Shown: piece by piece, positions 24,747 to 33,901 of the stretch
Layout of the letters: each line of letters starts with the position of its first letter
Position numbering within the stretch: the first letter of the stretch is position 1
Source of the DNA: Limiplasma sp034927815
Lineage (GTDB): Bacteria; Bacillota; Clostridia; Christensenellales; Aristaeellaceae
Direction of reading: 5' to 3'
Assembly: GCA_034927815.1 (NCBI GenBank)
Contig: JAYFPK010000004.1
Span: forward strand, 98,518-162,517
DNA: 64,000 nucleotides
Notes under the pieces: generated by a model
Told to the model about the DNA's origin: nothing
The model's input: only the letters and a program-made list of their open reading frames with translations
The model's database searches: none
Translations under genes and position numbers: made by a program

Positions 24747-25724
24747 ATGAACGAGATTTTGCTTAAGCCCGTCGCGTCCCAGCAGGAGTGGGAGGCGTTT
24801 TGGCGCGCCAAAGACCGGTGCTTCCTGGAGGATACCGTGCCCCAGGAGGACCTGGGCACGCCTTTGACCCAGGAGGATCGGGCCTATTTCCTTTCGGAGG
24901 AATACCGCGGAATCATCCGGGGGCTTTGCTCCCGCGAGGTGGACCCGGCCTTGGCCGTTTTCTTTGAGAGGAACGGGGAGAGAATCGGGTTTTGCTTGCT
25001 GTGCACCTATCATTCCGAGGATCAAAAGTGCTTTATCCTGGACTTTTGCGTTTTTTCCGGGCTGCGGGGACGGGGGCTGGGAACAAAGTGCTTTCAGGCG
25101 CTGAAAACCCGGCAGGACGCCCTGGGCGCGGCCTTTTATGAACTGAACACGAGCTGCCGCCGCAGCATGCGCTTTTGGGAAAAACAGGGCTTTCGCTACA
25201 ACGGCTATGACGAGAGCGGGAGCCTGCTGATGCTCCTGCCCCCGGAGAATACCCAGGCGGTTTGCCAAGAGCTGGCGCGGGAGGATTTTTGGCAGGTTTT
25301 GCGCCTGGAAAATGGCTGCAAGGGGGAAGCCGGAGCGCCCTTTTTGTCCCAGGAGCAAAAGGACGCCCTGGAGGAGGCGGTGCTGAGCGGGGACATCCGT
25401 TTCTTTGTGGTCAAGCGGTCCGTCCGGGTCATCGGCATGTGCTCCGTAAGCCGTATCTTCTCCACCCTCTCCTGCCAAAAGATAGGAATCCTCGGGGATT
25501 TTTTCATGGAACCGGCGTTCCGCAAGCAAGGCCATGCCAAAGCCCTGGCGCAATACGTCCAAAAGCGCTGCGCCCTAGAGGGGCTGGCCTCCCTTTGGGC
25601 CCTTTCCCCGGAAGGAAACCTGGGGATGTATGAGCCGTTGGGGTTTTCCGCCCCGCCAGGCCATTGGGTGGCCTGGAACGCTCCGGGGGAGGACGGCGGC
25701 GCACAGGTCCCCGGCCACCCTTGA
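24747..25724 (+). CDS. Tandem GNAT-domain acetyltransferase
   Basis: A 325-residue protein with two GNAT folds. The first (about 1-170) has the acetyl-CoA pyrophosphate loop in LRGRGLGTKCF near residue 110-120, then a FWEKQGFRYNG motif B. The second (about 190-310) has FRKQGHAKALAQYV and YEPLGFSAP. GNAT enzymes move an acetyl group from acetyl-CoA to an amine; the substrate here is unknown. The second half may be catalytic too, because its Q/R-x-x-G-x-A loop is kept. It is transcribed from its own promoter and is followed by a small TSCPD protein gene. Confidence 0.75.
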   Translation: MNEILLKPVASQQEWEAFWRAKDRCFLEDTVPQEDLGTPLTQEDRAYFLSEEYRGIIRGLCSREVDPALAVFFERNGERIGFCLLCTYHSEDQKCFILDFCVFSGLRGRGLGTKCFQALKTRQDALGAAFYELNTSCRRSMRFWEKQGFRYNGYDESGSLLMLLPPENTQAVCQELAREDFWQVLRLENGCKGEAGAPFLSQEQKDALEEAVLSGDIRFFVVKRSVRVIGMCSVSRIFSTLSCQKIGILGDFFMEPAFRKQGHAKALAQYVQKRCALEGLASLWALSPEGNLGMYEPLGFSAPPGHWVAWNAPGEDGGAQVPGHP

Positions 25725-25789
25725 CCGGGCTTGAAAAGGGGTTATCATTAGCAATGAAACATCATGACGAGGGACTTGGAGGCGAAGGC

Positions 25790-26077
25790 ATGCGGCATCA
25801 GTACAAAACCAAGGGCACCTGCTCCAGCGAAATCACCTTTGACCTGGAGGAGGACAGGGTGCGCAACGTGGCCTTTACAGACGGCTGCTCCGGCAATCTT
25901 CAGGCCTTGGGAAAGCTGGTGGAGGGCCTGACCCTGGAGCAGCTGGAGGAGAGGCTCAGCGGCATCCACTGCGGCCCCCGGCCCACCTCCTGCGCGGATC
26001 AGCTCTGCCGGGCCGTGCGCAGGGCCTATGAGGAGGAAAAAGGGGCCGAGGGTTCTTCGGCCTGCGGCGGGGCCTGA
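25790..26077 (+). CDS. TSCPD-domain protein (TIGR03905-like)
   Basis: A small Cys-rich protein of 95 residues. DGCSGNLQALGKLVEG and a C-terminal HCGPRPTSCADQLCRAV are the hallmarks of the TSCPD domain, which also ends vitamin B12-dependent ribonucleotide reductases and is found alone in many Clostridia. The free-standing version has no assigned role. I place the start at the ATG at 25790, which has GGAGG seven bases upstream; the same frame runs back into the GNAT gene but has no start signal there. The conserved cysteines suggest metal or disulfide chemistry. Confidence 0.78.
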   Translation: MRHQYKTKGTCSSEITFDLEEDRVRNVAFTDGCSGNLQALGKLVEGLTLEQLEERLSGIHCGPRPTSCADQLCRAVRRAYEEEKGAEGSSACGGA

Positions 26078-26122
26078 CAGACACCCTGGCGGCGTTGGCG
26101 CTTTGCTGTTTTTCCATAAGCA

Positions 26123-26139
26123 AGGGCGCGACGCGCCCT
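26123..26139. repeat. Short perfect palindrome in the spacer before miaA
   Basis: AGGGCGCG and CGCGCCCT flank a single central A, giving a 17-nt palindrome that can form a compact GC hairpin. It sits in the 82-nt gap before miaA and lacks a T-run. I found no second copy in this window. Confidence 0.4.
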
Positions 26140-26159
26140 ACCGTCCCTGAAAAAGGAGC

Positions 26160-27089
26160 GTGAAGCCTCTGGAGCCATTTCCCAAGATCATCGTGGTGGC
26201 GGGCACCAATGCCTCCGGCAAAAGCGGCCTGGGGGTGGAGCTGGCTAGGCGCTACGGCGGAGAAATCATCTCCGCGGATTCCCGGCAAGTGTTTCAGGGC
26301 CTGGACCTGGGAAGCGGAAAGATCACCCCCCAGGAAATGCAAGGGGTTCCCCATCACCTGCTGGACGTATGCCCGGCGGGATCGTTCTTTTCCATGGCGG
26401 ATTTTCAGCGCCTGGCCTACCGGGCGGTGGACGGTATCCTCTCCCGGGGCAGGCTGCCCTTTGTGGTGGGGGGAACGGGGCTGTACATCGCCTCGGTGGT
26501 GGAGGGATACGAGCTTTCGGGAAGCGCGCCGGACCCGGCCTACCGCCGGGAGCTGGAGACCTTCTCCACCCAGGCGCTCTACGCCATGCTGCTGGAGAAG
26601 CTGCCCCAAGCCCAGGTGGACCCCCGCAACCGGAACCGGGTCATGCGGCTGCTGGAGCGCCTGCATGAGGAGGATTTCCGCCCCCAGGGGAAATCCCCCA
26701 GGTACCGGGCCCTGCGGCTGGGGGTGACCTGGGAGCGCCCGGTCCTGGAGGAGCGCATTGCCCAGCGCCTTTCCCTCCGCTTTCAGGAGGGCATGCTCCA
26801 GGAGGTCCAGGGCTTGCTGGATCGGGGCGTGAGCCGGGAGTTTCTTTACAAGCTGGGGCTGGAATACCGCTTCATCACCCAATACCTCACCGGCGAAATC
26901 CAAAGCCGGGAGGAGATGGAGCGCCTCTTGTTCATCGCCATCCGCCAGTTCGCCAAGCGGCAGATGACCTGGTTTCGGCGGGACAAGGAGATGCATTGGC
27001 TGGACATGACCGGGGACCCCTTTGGGGAGGCCTGCGGGCTCATGGACGCCTTCCTGATGGAGGAAGCTGGCTGTTTGCACGGCAAATGA
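26160..27089 (+). CDS. miaA: tRNA dimethylallyltransferase MiaA
   Basis: MiaA transfers a dimethylallyl group to N6 of A37 in tRNAs reading UNN codons. This 309-residue protein has the P-loop GTNASGKS at residues 15-22, the SADSRQVF motif near 40-47, VGGTGLYI near 105 and the C-terminal RQFAKRQMTWFRRD. It starts at GTG 26160 after AAAAGGAG. In many Firmicutes miaA lies near mutL and hfq, which are absent here. A promoter for the next gene is embedded at its 3-prime end. Confidence 0.92.
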   Translation: MKPLEPFPKIIVVAGTNASGKSGLGVELARRYGGEIISADSRQVFQGLDLGSGKITPQEMQGVPHHLLDVCPAGSFFSMADFQRLAYRAVDGILSRGRLPFVVGGTGLYIASVVEGYELSGSAPDPAYRRELETFSTQALYAMLLEKLPQAQVDPRNRNRVMRLLERLHEEDFRPQGKSPRYRALRLGVTWERPVLEERIAQRLSLRFQEGMLQEVQGLLDRGVSREFLYKLGLEYRFITQYLTGEIQSREEMERLLFIAIRQFAKRQMTWFRRDKEMHWLDMTGDPFGEACGLMDAFLMEEAGCLHGK

Positions 27090-27102
27090 ACTGTGTTATA
27101 AT
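27075..27102 (+). promoter_or_regulatory. Sigma-A-type promoter for the nucleotide-sugar dehydratase gene
   Basis: TTGCAC (27075-27080), 16-nt spacer, TATAAT (27097-27102). It begins inside the last codons of miaA and lies about 40 nt before the start of the dehydratase gene. Confidence 0.6.
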
Positions 27103-27141
27103 AACTCTGTATGCCTGACACATTGGACGGGGGGCTACCCT

Positions 27142-29085
27142 ATGACATCCTGGAAATCCAAAATGAATCATACCTTGCGCACGCTGCTGTGGGTTTTGCT
27201 GGACGCCGCCTTGGTGAACCTGGCGATGATCCTGGCCCAGCAGCTGCGCTTTGATATTCCCATTCCCCAGGAGTTTTTTCAGCGGTATGTGAACATCATG
27301 CCCGTGATGACCTTGCTGTGCCTGTTCTCCCTGGGGGCCTTCGGCCTGTACCGGAACATGTGGCAGTACGCCTCCGCGGATTCGGTGGTGCAGATCACCC
27401 TGGCTACGCTGGTGGGCGCTTTGGCTACCTACGGCTATTCCCTCGTCATGCGGGCCATTACCCAGCCGGAAAACCATCACATGCTGCACCGCACGGTGTA
27501 CCTGTTGTTTTGGATTTTGCTCACCATCGTCATCGGCGGCTCCAGGCTGGCCTACCGGGTGATCGTGACCAGCGGAAGGAGCCTGCGCAAGGATGGCAAG
27601 GCTGCCGGACGCAGGGCCATGATCATCGGCGCGGGCTGGGCCGGGGCCAATGTGGTGCGGGAGATGCAAAGCGGCCGCTATGGGAACGCCGCCCCCGTGG
27701 TGGTGGTGGACGACGATCCCAGCCGGGCCGGGTCCAAGCTCAAGGGGGTGCCCGTGGTCAGCGGAACGGGCAATATCCTGCGCCTGGCTTCGGATTATGA
27801 AATTGACGAAATCATCATCGCCATTGCCACCCCCAACGGGGAGATGAAGCCCCTGCTGGAGAAATGCCTGGCCACGGGCTGCCGGGTGCGGCGGGTGGCC
27901 GCCTTGCAAGAGGTGAACAGCAGCGACGGCCCTCCTACCGCCGTGCGGGACATCAACATCGGGGATTTGCTGGGCCGCCCGGAGAAGCAGATGGACATGG
28001 CCCAGGTGGCGGCGGTGTTCCGGGGGAAGACCGTGCTGATCACCGGGGGCGGCGGCTCCATCGGGGGTGAGTTGTGCAACCAGATTTTGTCCTTTGAGCC
28101 GGAAAAAATCGTTTTGTACGATATCAGCGAAAACTACATGTACGACCTGTTTTTCCAGCTTCAGGAGCAATACAAGCAAAGCCTGCGGGACAAGCTGATC
28201 CTGCGGGTGGGCTCCATTCGGGACCCCGAGCGGCTTGCGGAGGTGTTTGGGGAGTTCTCCCCGGAGATCGTGATCCATGCCGCCGCCCACAAGCATGTGC
28301 CCCTGATGGAGGATTGCCCCTCCCAGGCGGTGAAAAACAACGTGTTCGGCACGTACCTCACCGCCAAAACCGCCATGGAGCACGGGGTGAAGCGCTTTGT
28401 GCTCATCTCCACGGACAAGGCGGTGAACCCCACCAATATCATGGGGGCCACCAAGCGGTTGGCGGAGATCATCATCGAGGCCCTGAACCAACAGGGAAAG
28501 ACGGAATTCACCGCCGTGCGCTTTGGCAATGTGCTGGGCTCCCACGGCAGCGTGGTGCCGCTGTTTGAGCGGCAGATCCGGGCGGGGGGGCCCATCACCC
28601 TGACCCACCCGGAGATCATCCGCTACTTCATGACCATCCCGGAGGCGGCGGCCCTGGTGCTCCAGGCCGCCTCCATCGCCAAGGGCGGCGAGCTCTTTGT
28701 GCTGGACATGGGCCAGCCGGTGAAGATCCGGGAGCTGGCGGAACGGATGATCCAGCTTTATGCCTCCCAGGGGCAGCAGAAGATCGACATCGTCTATACC
28801 GGCCTGCGCCCCGGGGAAAAGCTCTACGAGGAGCTGCTCATGGACGATGAGGGCATCACCCGCACGGAGCGGGAGAAAATCTTCATCGCCAAGCCCGAGA
28901 TTATCAGCCGGGAGAGCATGGATGCCATGTTGACCACCTTGCAAGCCTGCCTGGACGAGGGCGGGGATGTGCGGGCCTGCCTGCACTCGGTGCTGCCCTC
29001 CTTCCTGGAGCCGGAGGACGTGAACCGCAGGGCCCAGGAGGAGCACCGCCTGGACGCGGCGGCCTCCGACGCTCCGGGGGCGTAA
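27142..29085 (+). CDS. Membrane nucleotide-sugar 4,6-dehydratase (PglF/WbpM/CapD family)
   Basis: Membrane-bound short-chain dehydrogenase/reductase of 647 residues. In PglF and WbpM it converts UDP-GlcNAc to the 4-keto-6-deoxy sugar. Four membrane helices lie within about residues 10-145. A CoA-binding-like Rossmann domain follows (IIGAGWAGANVV), then the catalytic Rossmann domain with GGGGSIGG near 300. STDKAVNPTNIMGATK near 425-438 shows Met in place of the usual catalytic Tyr (MxxxK), which is characteristic of this large branch. It has its own promoter after miaA, and tadA starts one base after its stop. A link to the wbp operon is possible but not shown. Confidence 0.88.
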   Translation: MTSWKSKMNHTLRTLLWVLLDAALVNLAMILAQQLRFDIPIPQEFFQRYVNIMPVMTLLCLFSLGAFGLYRNMWQYASADSVVQITLATLVGALATYGYSLVMRAITQPENHHMLHRTVYLLFWILLTIVIGGSRLAYRVIVTSGRSLRKDGKAAGRRAMIIGAGWAGANVVREMQSGRYGNAAPVVVVDDDPSRAGSKLKGVPVVSGTGNILRLASDYEIDEIIIAIATPNGEMKPLLEKCLATGCRVRRVAALQEVNSSDGPPTAVRDINIGDLLGRPEKQMDMAQVAAVFRGKTVLITGGGGSIGGELCNQILSFEPEKIVLYDISENYMYDLFFQLQEQYKQSLRDKLILRVGSIRDPERLAEVFGEFSPEIVIHAAAHKHVPLMEDCPSQAVKNNVFGTYLTAKTAMEHGVKRFVLISTDKAVNPTNIMGATKRLAEIIIEALNQQGKTEFTAVRFGNVLGSHGSVVPLFERQIRAGGPITLTHPEIIRYFMTIPEAAALVLQAASIAKGGELFVLDMGQPVKIRELAERMIQLYASQGQQKIDIVYTGLRPGEKLYEELLMDDEGITRTEREKIFIAKPEIISRESMDAMLTTLQACLDEGGDVRACLHSVLPSFLEPEDVNRRAQEEHRLDAAASDAPGA

Positions 29086-29086
29086 C

Positions 29087-29578
29087 ATGGCTACGCTGGC
29101 GGAGCATGAGGCGTTTATGCGCATGGCGCTGGACATGGCCCGGCAGGCGCGTGAGGCGGGGGAAATCCCCGTGGGGGCTGTGGTGGTGCGGCAGGGGAAA
29201 GTCATTGCCAAGGCCGCCAACCGCAGGGAAACGGACCGGGACCCCACGGCCCACGCGGAGCTGCTGGTCCTCCGGGAGGCGGCCAGGAACCTGGGCGGGC
29301 GCAGGCTGGAGGATTGCACCCTGTATGTCACCCTGGAGCCCTGCCCCATGTGCGCCGGGGCCATGATCATGGCCTGCCTGGGGCGGTGCTATTTCGCCGC
29401 CAGGGACCCGCGCCAGGGCTGCGCCCAAAGCGTGTACGCCCTCACCCAGGACCCGGCCTTCTTCCACCGGCTTCCCTGCGTGGGGGGGCTTTTGGAGGAG
29501 GAGGCCCAGGAGCTGCTCCGGGGATTTTTTCAGGACAAAAGACCGGGGAAGGCGGGCTTTGGCGAGGAAGCCCTTTAG
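29087..29578 (+). CDS. tadA: tRNA-specific adenosine deaminase TadA
   Basis: TadA deaminates A34 of tRNA-Arg(ACG) to inosine. The 163-residue protein has the zinc and proton-shuttle motif HAE at 56-58 and PCPMC with Cys86 and Cys89. The TxxPAHAE-like context and the length fit TadA better than cytidine or guanine deaminases. It starts one base after the dehydratase stop, with GGGGGCG in front. The C-terminal 20 residues are extra and basic. Confidence 0.88.
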   Translation: MATLAEHEAFMRMALDMARQAREAGEIPVGAVVVRQGKVIAKAANRRETDRDPTAHAELLVLREAARNLGGRRLEDCTLYVTLEPCPMCAGAMIMACLGRCYFAARDPRQGCAQSVYALTQDPAFFHRLPCVGGLLEEEAQELLRGFFQDKRPGKAGFGEEAL

Positions 29579-29611
29579 CCGCCGCCCCCCTACTACAAAA
29601 GGAGAGCCTTC

Positions 29612-30415
29612 GTGATTATTGATACCATCGTAACCGACATGGACGATACCCTTTTCAAGGAGGAAGGAAAGCTCAGCGATTTCGCCCTGGAGGTGATGCG
29701 GGAATGCGGCCGCCGGGGAATCCGGGTGATTCCCAGCAGCGGGCGGGCGCAGCCCAGCATGGAGCCCTATATGCGGCAGCTGAATACCCAACTGCCCTAC
29801 ATCGCCTGCAACGGCGCCCAGATCGTCAACGCGGACCACACCATGATGGAGGAGCTGGTTTTGCCCGCCGCTTTGGCCCAGGAGGTCTGCGCCTTTTGGG
29901 AGGGAGAGGGCTCCTACGTCCAGGCCTATTCCGGCGATCTCTTTTATTACAGCAAGGAGGGCATCCCCAGCCAGAGGTATAAGCAATCCTCGGGCATGGC
30001 GGGGATGGAGGTGGGGGATTTGACCCGGTTCCTTACCTTTGACACCCCCAAGCTCCTGGCCGTGGGCGAGCCGGAGGATATCGCCCGGCTCTACCGGCTT
30101 TCCAGGGAAAGGTATGGGGATGAGCTGGTGTTCACCATCAGCAAGCCCTACTTCTGCGAAGTCACCCCTCCGGGAGCCACCAAGGGCGATGCCCTGGCGC
30201 GGCTGGCGGGGCGCCTGGGCATCGTGCCGGAAAGGACCATGGTCTTTGGGGACAGCCTCAATGACCTGAGTATGTTCGAATTCACCCCCCATAGCGTGGC
30301 CATGGAAAATGGCCGGGACGAGGTCAAAAGGGCGGCGCGCTTCCTCTGCGGACCCAACACCCAGGACGGCATGGCGCGTTTTGTGCAAGAGCGGGTTCTC
30401 TCCCAGCTCCCCTAA
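29612..30415 (+). CDS. Cof-type HAD hydrolase
   Basis: Haloacid-dehalogenase phosphatase of 267 residues in the Cof/YkrA subgroup, which dephosphorylates sugar phosphates and flavin or PLP phosphates. Motif I is DMDDT at residues 9-13, motif II is in VIPSSGR near 39, and motifs III and IV are KGDALARLAG and FGDSLNDLSMF near 188-220. The large C2B cap lies between. It starts at GTG with AAAGGAG upstream. hprK follows after 9 nt. The natural substrate cannot be read from the sequence. Confidence 0.82.
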   Translation: MIIDTIVTDMDDTLFKEEGKLSDFALEVMRECGRRGIRVIPSSGRAQPSMEPYMRQLNTQLPYIACNGAQIVNADHTMMEELVLPAALAQEVCAFWEGEGSYVQAYSGDLFYYSKEGIPSQRYKQSSGMAGMEVGDLTRFLTFDTPKLLAVGEPEDIARLYRLSRERYGDELVFTISKPYFCEVTPPGATKGDALARLAGRLGIVPERTMVFGDSLNDLSMFEFTPHSVAMENGRDEVKRAARFLCGPNTQDGMARFVQERVLSQLP

Positions 30416-30424
30416 GGAGGAAAC

Positions 30425-31354
30425 ATGTACATTCGGTATGAGGATTTTACCGGCAAGCTGGAGTTGAAGGTGCTGGTCCCCACCAGCAAGGAAGAGATGG
30501 AGATTCACACCGCGGATTTGAACCGGCCGGGGATGCAGTTCTGCGGATTTTACGAGTATTTTGCCTATGAGCGCCCCCAGGTCATCGGCAAGATGGAAAT
30601 GACCTACCTGGAATCCCTGGACGCCTCCGTCCGGGACGGCGTGCTGGAGCGGTTCATGAGCTACGGGATCCCCTGCATCATCGTCAGCTGGGCCATGGAC
30701 CCGCCCCGGGAGCTTCTCAAAAGAGCCAGGGAACGGGATATCCCCGTGTTTCAAAGCAAGCTGAAAACCACGAAATTCACCTCCCAGGCCATTTTGTACC
30801 TGAACCGCTGCCTGGCCCCTCACGTAACCCAGCACGGGGTGCTGGTGGATGTGTACGGCGTGGGCGTGCTGCTCACCGGGGAAAGCGGGGTGGGCAAGAG
30901 CGAGGCCGCTTTGGAGCTGGTGAAGCGCGGGCACCAGCTGGTGGCGGACGACGTGGTGGACATCTGCCGGGTGGCGGATGACCGGCTCATCGGCGAAGCC
31001 CCGGAGATGGTGCGCCATTTCATGGAGATTCGCGGCATCGGCATCATCGACATCCGGGCGATGTACGGCGTAGGCTCGGTCATCATCAGCAAATCCATCG
31101 ACATGGTGATCCACATGGAGAAGTGGGACTCCAGCAAGGAGTACGACCGGCTGGGGCTTACGGAGGAAACCGTCTCCATCCTGGAGGTGGAGGTGCCCTT
31201 CCAGGTAATGCCGGTGCGGCCGGGCCGGAATCTGGCCATCATTATTGAGGTGGCGGCCCGGAACCTGGGCCTGAAGCGCCTGGGGTACAGCGCGGCCCAT
31301 GAGCTGGACCGCCGGCTGAACGAAATGATCGCGCAAAGCAAAGGAAATGCATAA
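30425..31354 (+). CDS. hprK: HPr kinase/phosphorylase
   Basis: HprK phosphorylates HPr on Ser46 using ATP or pyrophosphate and reverses this, setting carbon catabolite repression in Firmicutes. The 309-residue protein has the P-loop GESGVGKS at about 153-160, VADDVVDI after it, and the signature around MEIRGIGIIDIRAMYG near 200. The N-terminal domain (about 1-130) has the MurF-like fold of the family. It has a strong TAAGGAGG ribosome site. A ROK kinase gene follows within the same unit. In many Firmicutes hprK neighbours lgt; here lgt is elsewhere. Confidence 0.93.
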   Translation: MYIRYEDFTGKLELKVLVPTSKEEMEIHTADLNRPGMQFCGFYEYFAYERPQVIGKMEMTYLESLDASVRDGVLERFMSYGIPCIIVSWAMDPPRELLKRARERDIPVFQSKLKTTKFTSQAILYLNRCLAPHVTQHGVLVDVYGVGVLLTGESGVGKSEAALELVKRGHQLVADDVVDICRVADDRLIGEAPEMVRHFMEIRGIGIIDIRAMYGVGSVIISKSIDMVIHMEKWDSSKEYDRLGLTEETVSILEVEVPFQVMPVRPGRNLAIIIEVAARNLGLKRLGYSAAHELDRRLNEMIAQSKGNA

Positions 31355-31373
31355 CACCACGGGGGATGAAGGC

Positions 31374-32342
31374 ATGGTATACGTAGGGATTGATGTGGGG
31401 GGCACTGGCATCAAGGTGGGCATTACCGACGAGGGAGGGTGCATCCTCGCCCAGGGAGAGGTTCCAACGCTGGTGGGCAGGCCCTACCAGGAGATCATCC
31501 GGGACATGGGGCAGTGCATGCTGCGGGTGCTCCGGGAAAGCGGGCATCAGGAGGCCGACGTGGGCTCCATTGGCGTGGGCATTCCCGGCGTTGCGGACAA
31601 CCGCATCGGCGAGGTCATCTTCTGCACCAACATGGGCTGGAGCAACGTGCCCCTGCGGGACGAGCTGCAAAAGTACCTGAACAAGCCCGTGTACATCGAC
31701 AATGACGCCACCGCGGCGGGCTTTGCCGAAAGCGTGTGCGGCGTCAGCGCCGGATGCCACAGCAGCGTGTTCATGACCCTGGGCACCGGGGTGGGCAGCG
31801 GCATCGTCATCGATGGAAAGCCCTGGAGCGGCTTTCATGGCGTGGGTGGCGAGCTGGGGCACATCCCCATGGATATCGGCGGGGAACCCTGTACCTGCGG
31901 CAATTATGGCTGCCTGGAACGCTATTGCAGCGCCACGGCGGTAATCCGCATGGGCAAGCAGGCCATGCTGGTGCACCCCGAAAGCATGATCTACGACCTG
32001 TGCGGCGGGGATGTGAACAAGCTCAACGCCAAGATGGTTTTTGACGCGGCCAAGGAAGGGGACGACGTAGCCATGAAGGTGTTCAACCGCTATGTGGACT
32101 ATATGTGCAAGGCGGTTTACATCATCATCGCCTTCCTGGACCCGGAGATGATCGTGCTGGGCGGCGGCGTCAGCAAGGCGGGGAGCTTTCTGCTGGACGC
32201 CATCCGGGAGCGGATTCCCCGGTATCTGCTATTCAAGACCCTCCCCTACTCCCGGGTGGAGATCGCCAGGCTGGGAGCGGACGCGGGCATCATCGGCGCG
32301 GCTATGTTGGGCAAGCAGCCCCTCAAGGAGGCAAAGGCATGA
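31374..32342 (+). CDS. ROK-family sugar kinase, probable glucokinase
   Basis: A 322-residue ATP-dependent sugar kinase. DVGGTGIKVG is at residues 7-16, the sugar-binding VYIDNDATAAG near 105, the ATP-binding GTGVGSG near 137, and the zinc motif CTCGNYGCLE near 172-181. ROK kinases with this set are mostly glucokinases feeding glucose-6-phosphate to glycolysis, but fructose and allose kinases share the motifs. I chose the ATG at 31374 because it opens directly into the motif and follows GGGGGATGAAGG; an ATG at 31347 inside hprK is possible. It ends in ATGA, overlapping asnS. Confidence 0.82.
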   Translation: MVYVGIDVGGTGIKVGITDEGGCILAQGEVPTLVGRPYQEIIRDMGQCMLRVLRESGHQEADVGSIGVGIPGVADNRIGEVIFCTNMGWSNVPLRDELQKYLNKPVYIDNDATAAGFAESVCGVSAGCHSSVFMTLGTGVGSGIVIDGKPWSGFHGVGGELGHIPMDIGGEPCTCGNYGCLERYCSATAVIRMGKQAMLVHPESMIYDLCGGDVNKLNAKMVFDAAKEGDDVAMKVFNRYVDYMCKAVYIIIAFLDPEMIVLGGGVSKAGSFLLDAIRERIPRYLLFKTLPYSRVEIARLGADAGIIGAAMLGKQPLKEAKA

Positions 32343-33733
32343 AGGATCAAACGGTGAAAGAGCTGTATGAAAAGGCCCTCGCCCAGGACATTCCCCAGGT
32401 GAGCGTATCCGGCTGGGTGCGCACCCTGCGGGACAGCAAGGCTTTTGGGTTTATTGAGCTTAACGACGGCACCTGCTTTAAGAACCTGCAGATCGTCCTG
32501 GAGGACGGCAGGACCGAGAACTTCGCCCAGGCGCTGAAAATCAGCCAGGGCAGCGCCATCCGCGCCACCGGGGAGTTGGTGCTCACCCCGGGCATGAAGC
32601 AGCCCTTTGAGCTCAAAGCCCGGCGGGTGGAGCTGGTGGGGGAGTGCGACGGGGATTATCCCTTGCAGAAGAAGCGCCATTCCTTTGAGTTTTTGCGGAC
32701 CATCGCCCATCTGCGGCCCCGCACCAACACCTTCTACGCGGTCTTCCGCATCCGCTCCCTGGCCGCGCAGATTCTGCACGCCTTTTTCGCGGAGCGTGGG
32801 TTCGTGTATGTCCACACCCCCATCATCACCGCCAGCGACGCCGAGGGGGCCGGGGAGATGTTCCAGGTCACCACCTTGGATCTGGACAGCCCGCCCCGCA
32901 CGGTGGGGGGCGCGGTGGACTATGGCGAGGATTTCTTCGGCAAGCACGCCAACCTTACCGTCAGCGGCCAGCTCAACGTGGAAACCTACTGCATGGCCTT
33001 TCGCAACGTGTACACCTTCGGCCCCACCTTCCGGGCGGAAAAGAGCAATACCCCCCGCCACGCCGCCGAGTTCTGGATGCTGGAGCCGGAGATCGCCTTT
33101 GCGGACCTGTTTGACGACATGGACCTGGCCGAGGACATGCTCAAGTATGTGATCGCGGGCATTCTCCAGCAAGCCCCCCAGGAGATGCTCTTTTTGGACA
33201 GCTTTGTGGAAAAGGGCCTGCTGGCGCGCTTGCAAGCCATCGTGGACAGCGGCTTTGTCCGCTGCTCCTACACCGAGGCCGTGGATATCCTGACGGCCTG
33301 CGGCCAGAAGTTCGAATATCCGGTGAAGTGGGGCATGGATCTGCAAACCGAGCACGAGCGCTACCTCAGCGAGAAGCACTTTGGCTGCCCCGTGTTTGTG
33401 TACAACTACCCCAAGGAGATCAAGGCTTTCTATATGCGCCTCAACGACGACGGCAAAACCGTGGCCGCCACAGACCTGCTGGTGCCGGGCATCGGCGAGC
33501 TCATCGGCGGCAGCCAGCGGGAGGAGCGGCTGGACGTGCTCAAAAGCCGCATGGAGGAAATGGGCATGGAGGCCTCCGGCTACGACTGGTACCTGGATAC
33601 CCGCCGCTACGGCGGCACCCCCCACGCGGGCTTTGGCCTGGGCTTTGAGCGCCTGATCATGTACCTTACCGGCATGCAGAACATCCGGGACGTGCTGCCC
33701 TTCCCCCGAACCACCGGAAGCGCGGAGTTCTAA
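32339..33733 (+). CDS. asnS: Asparaginyl-tRNA synthetase
   Basis: Class II synthetase of 464 residues that charges tRNA-Asn. An N-terminal OB-fold anticodon domain (about 1-105, VSVSGWVRTLRDSKAFGFIELNDG) is followed by motif 2 in FRAEKSNTPRHAAEFWMLEPE and motif 3 in GFGLGFERLIMYLTG near the C terminus. The context AEFWMLEPE and the length point to AsnRS rather than AspRS. The ATG overlaps the stop of the ROK kinase gene. A strong intrinsic terminator follows, closing the run of genes that begins at 24747. Confidence 0.93.
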   Translation: MKDQTVKELYEKALAQDIPQVSVSGWVRTLRDSKAFGFIELNDGTCFKNLQIVLEDGRTENFAQALKISQGSAIRATGELVLTPGMKQPFELKARRVELVGECDGDYPLQKKRHSFEFLRTIAHLRPRTNTFYAVFRIRSLAAQILHAFFAERGFVYVHTPIITASDAEGAGEMFQVTTLDLDSPPRTVGGAVDYGEDFFGKHANLTVSGQLNVETYCMAFRNVYTFGPTFRAEKSNTPRHAAEFWMLEPEIAFADLFDDMDLAEDMLKYVIAGILQQAPQEMLFLDSFVEKGLLARLQAIVDSGFVRCSYTEAVDILTACGQKFEYPVKWGMDLQTEHERYLSEKHFGCPVFVYNYPKEIKAFYMRLNDDGKTVAATDLLVPGIGELIGGSQREERLDVLKSRMEEMGMEASGYDWYLDTRRYGGTPHAGFGLGFERLIMYLTGMQNIRDVLPFPRTTGSAEF

Positions 33734-33817
33734 GGGGCCGCCAGGGGGCTCCCTTGGCTCTGTTTCAAAGGCCTATGGCTGTGCGGCGGACCCGCGGCCC
33801 CTTCCCGGCAAGTTTCA

Positions 33818-33845
33818 GGCGCGCTCCAAGGGGAGCGCGCCTTTT
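33818..33845 (+). terminator. Intrinsic terminator after asnS
   Basis: A perfect 10-bp stem pairs GGCGCGCTCC (33818-33827) with GGAGCGCGCC (33832-33841) across a 4-nt AAGG loop, followed by TTTT. It lies 85 nt after asnS and may also serve the convergent AraC gene poorly, since that side lacks a T-run. Confidence 0.8.
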
Positions 33846-33901
33846 CCGTGCGGCGGCAAGCCCTCTGGGGCCTCCGCCGGGGCCGCTTCCCCTTCGCCCC
33901 G

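Noticed and set aside
27040..31444. Long minus-strand open frames opposite the dehydratase, tadA, HAD, hprK and ROK genes
   Set aside because: They lie antisense to genes with catalytic motifs, and their translations are His/Gly/Leu-rich without any domain.
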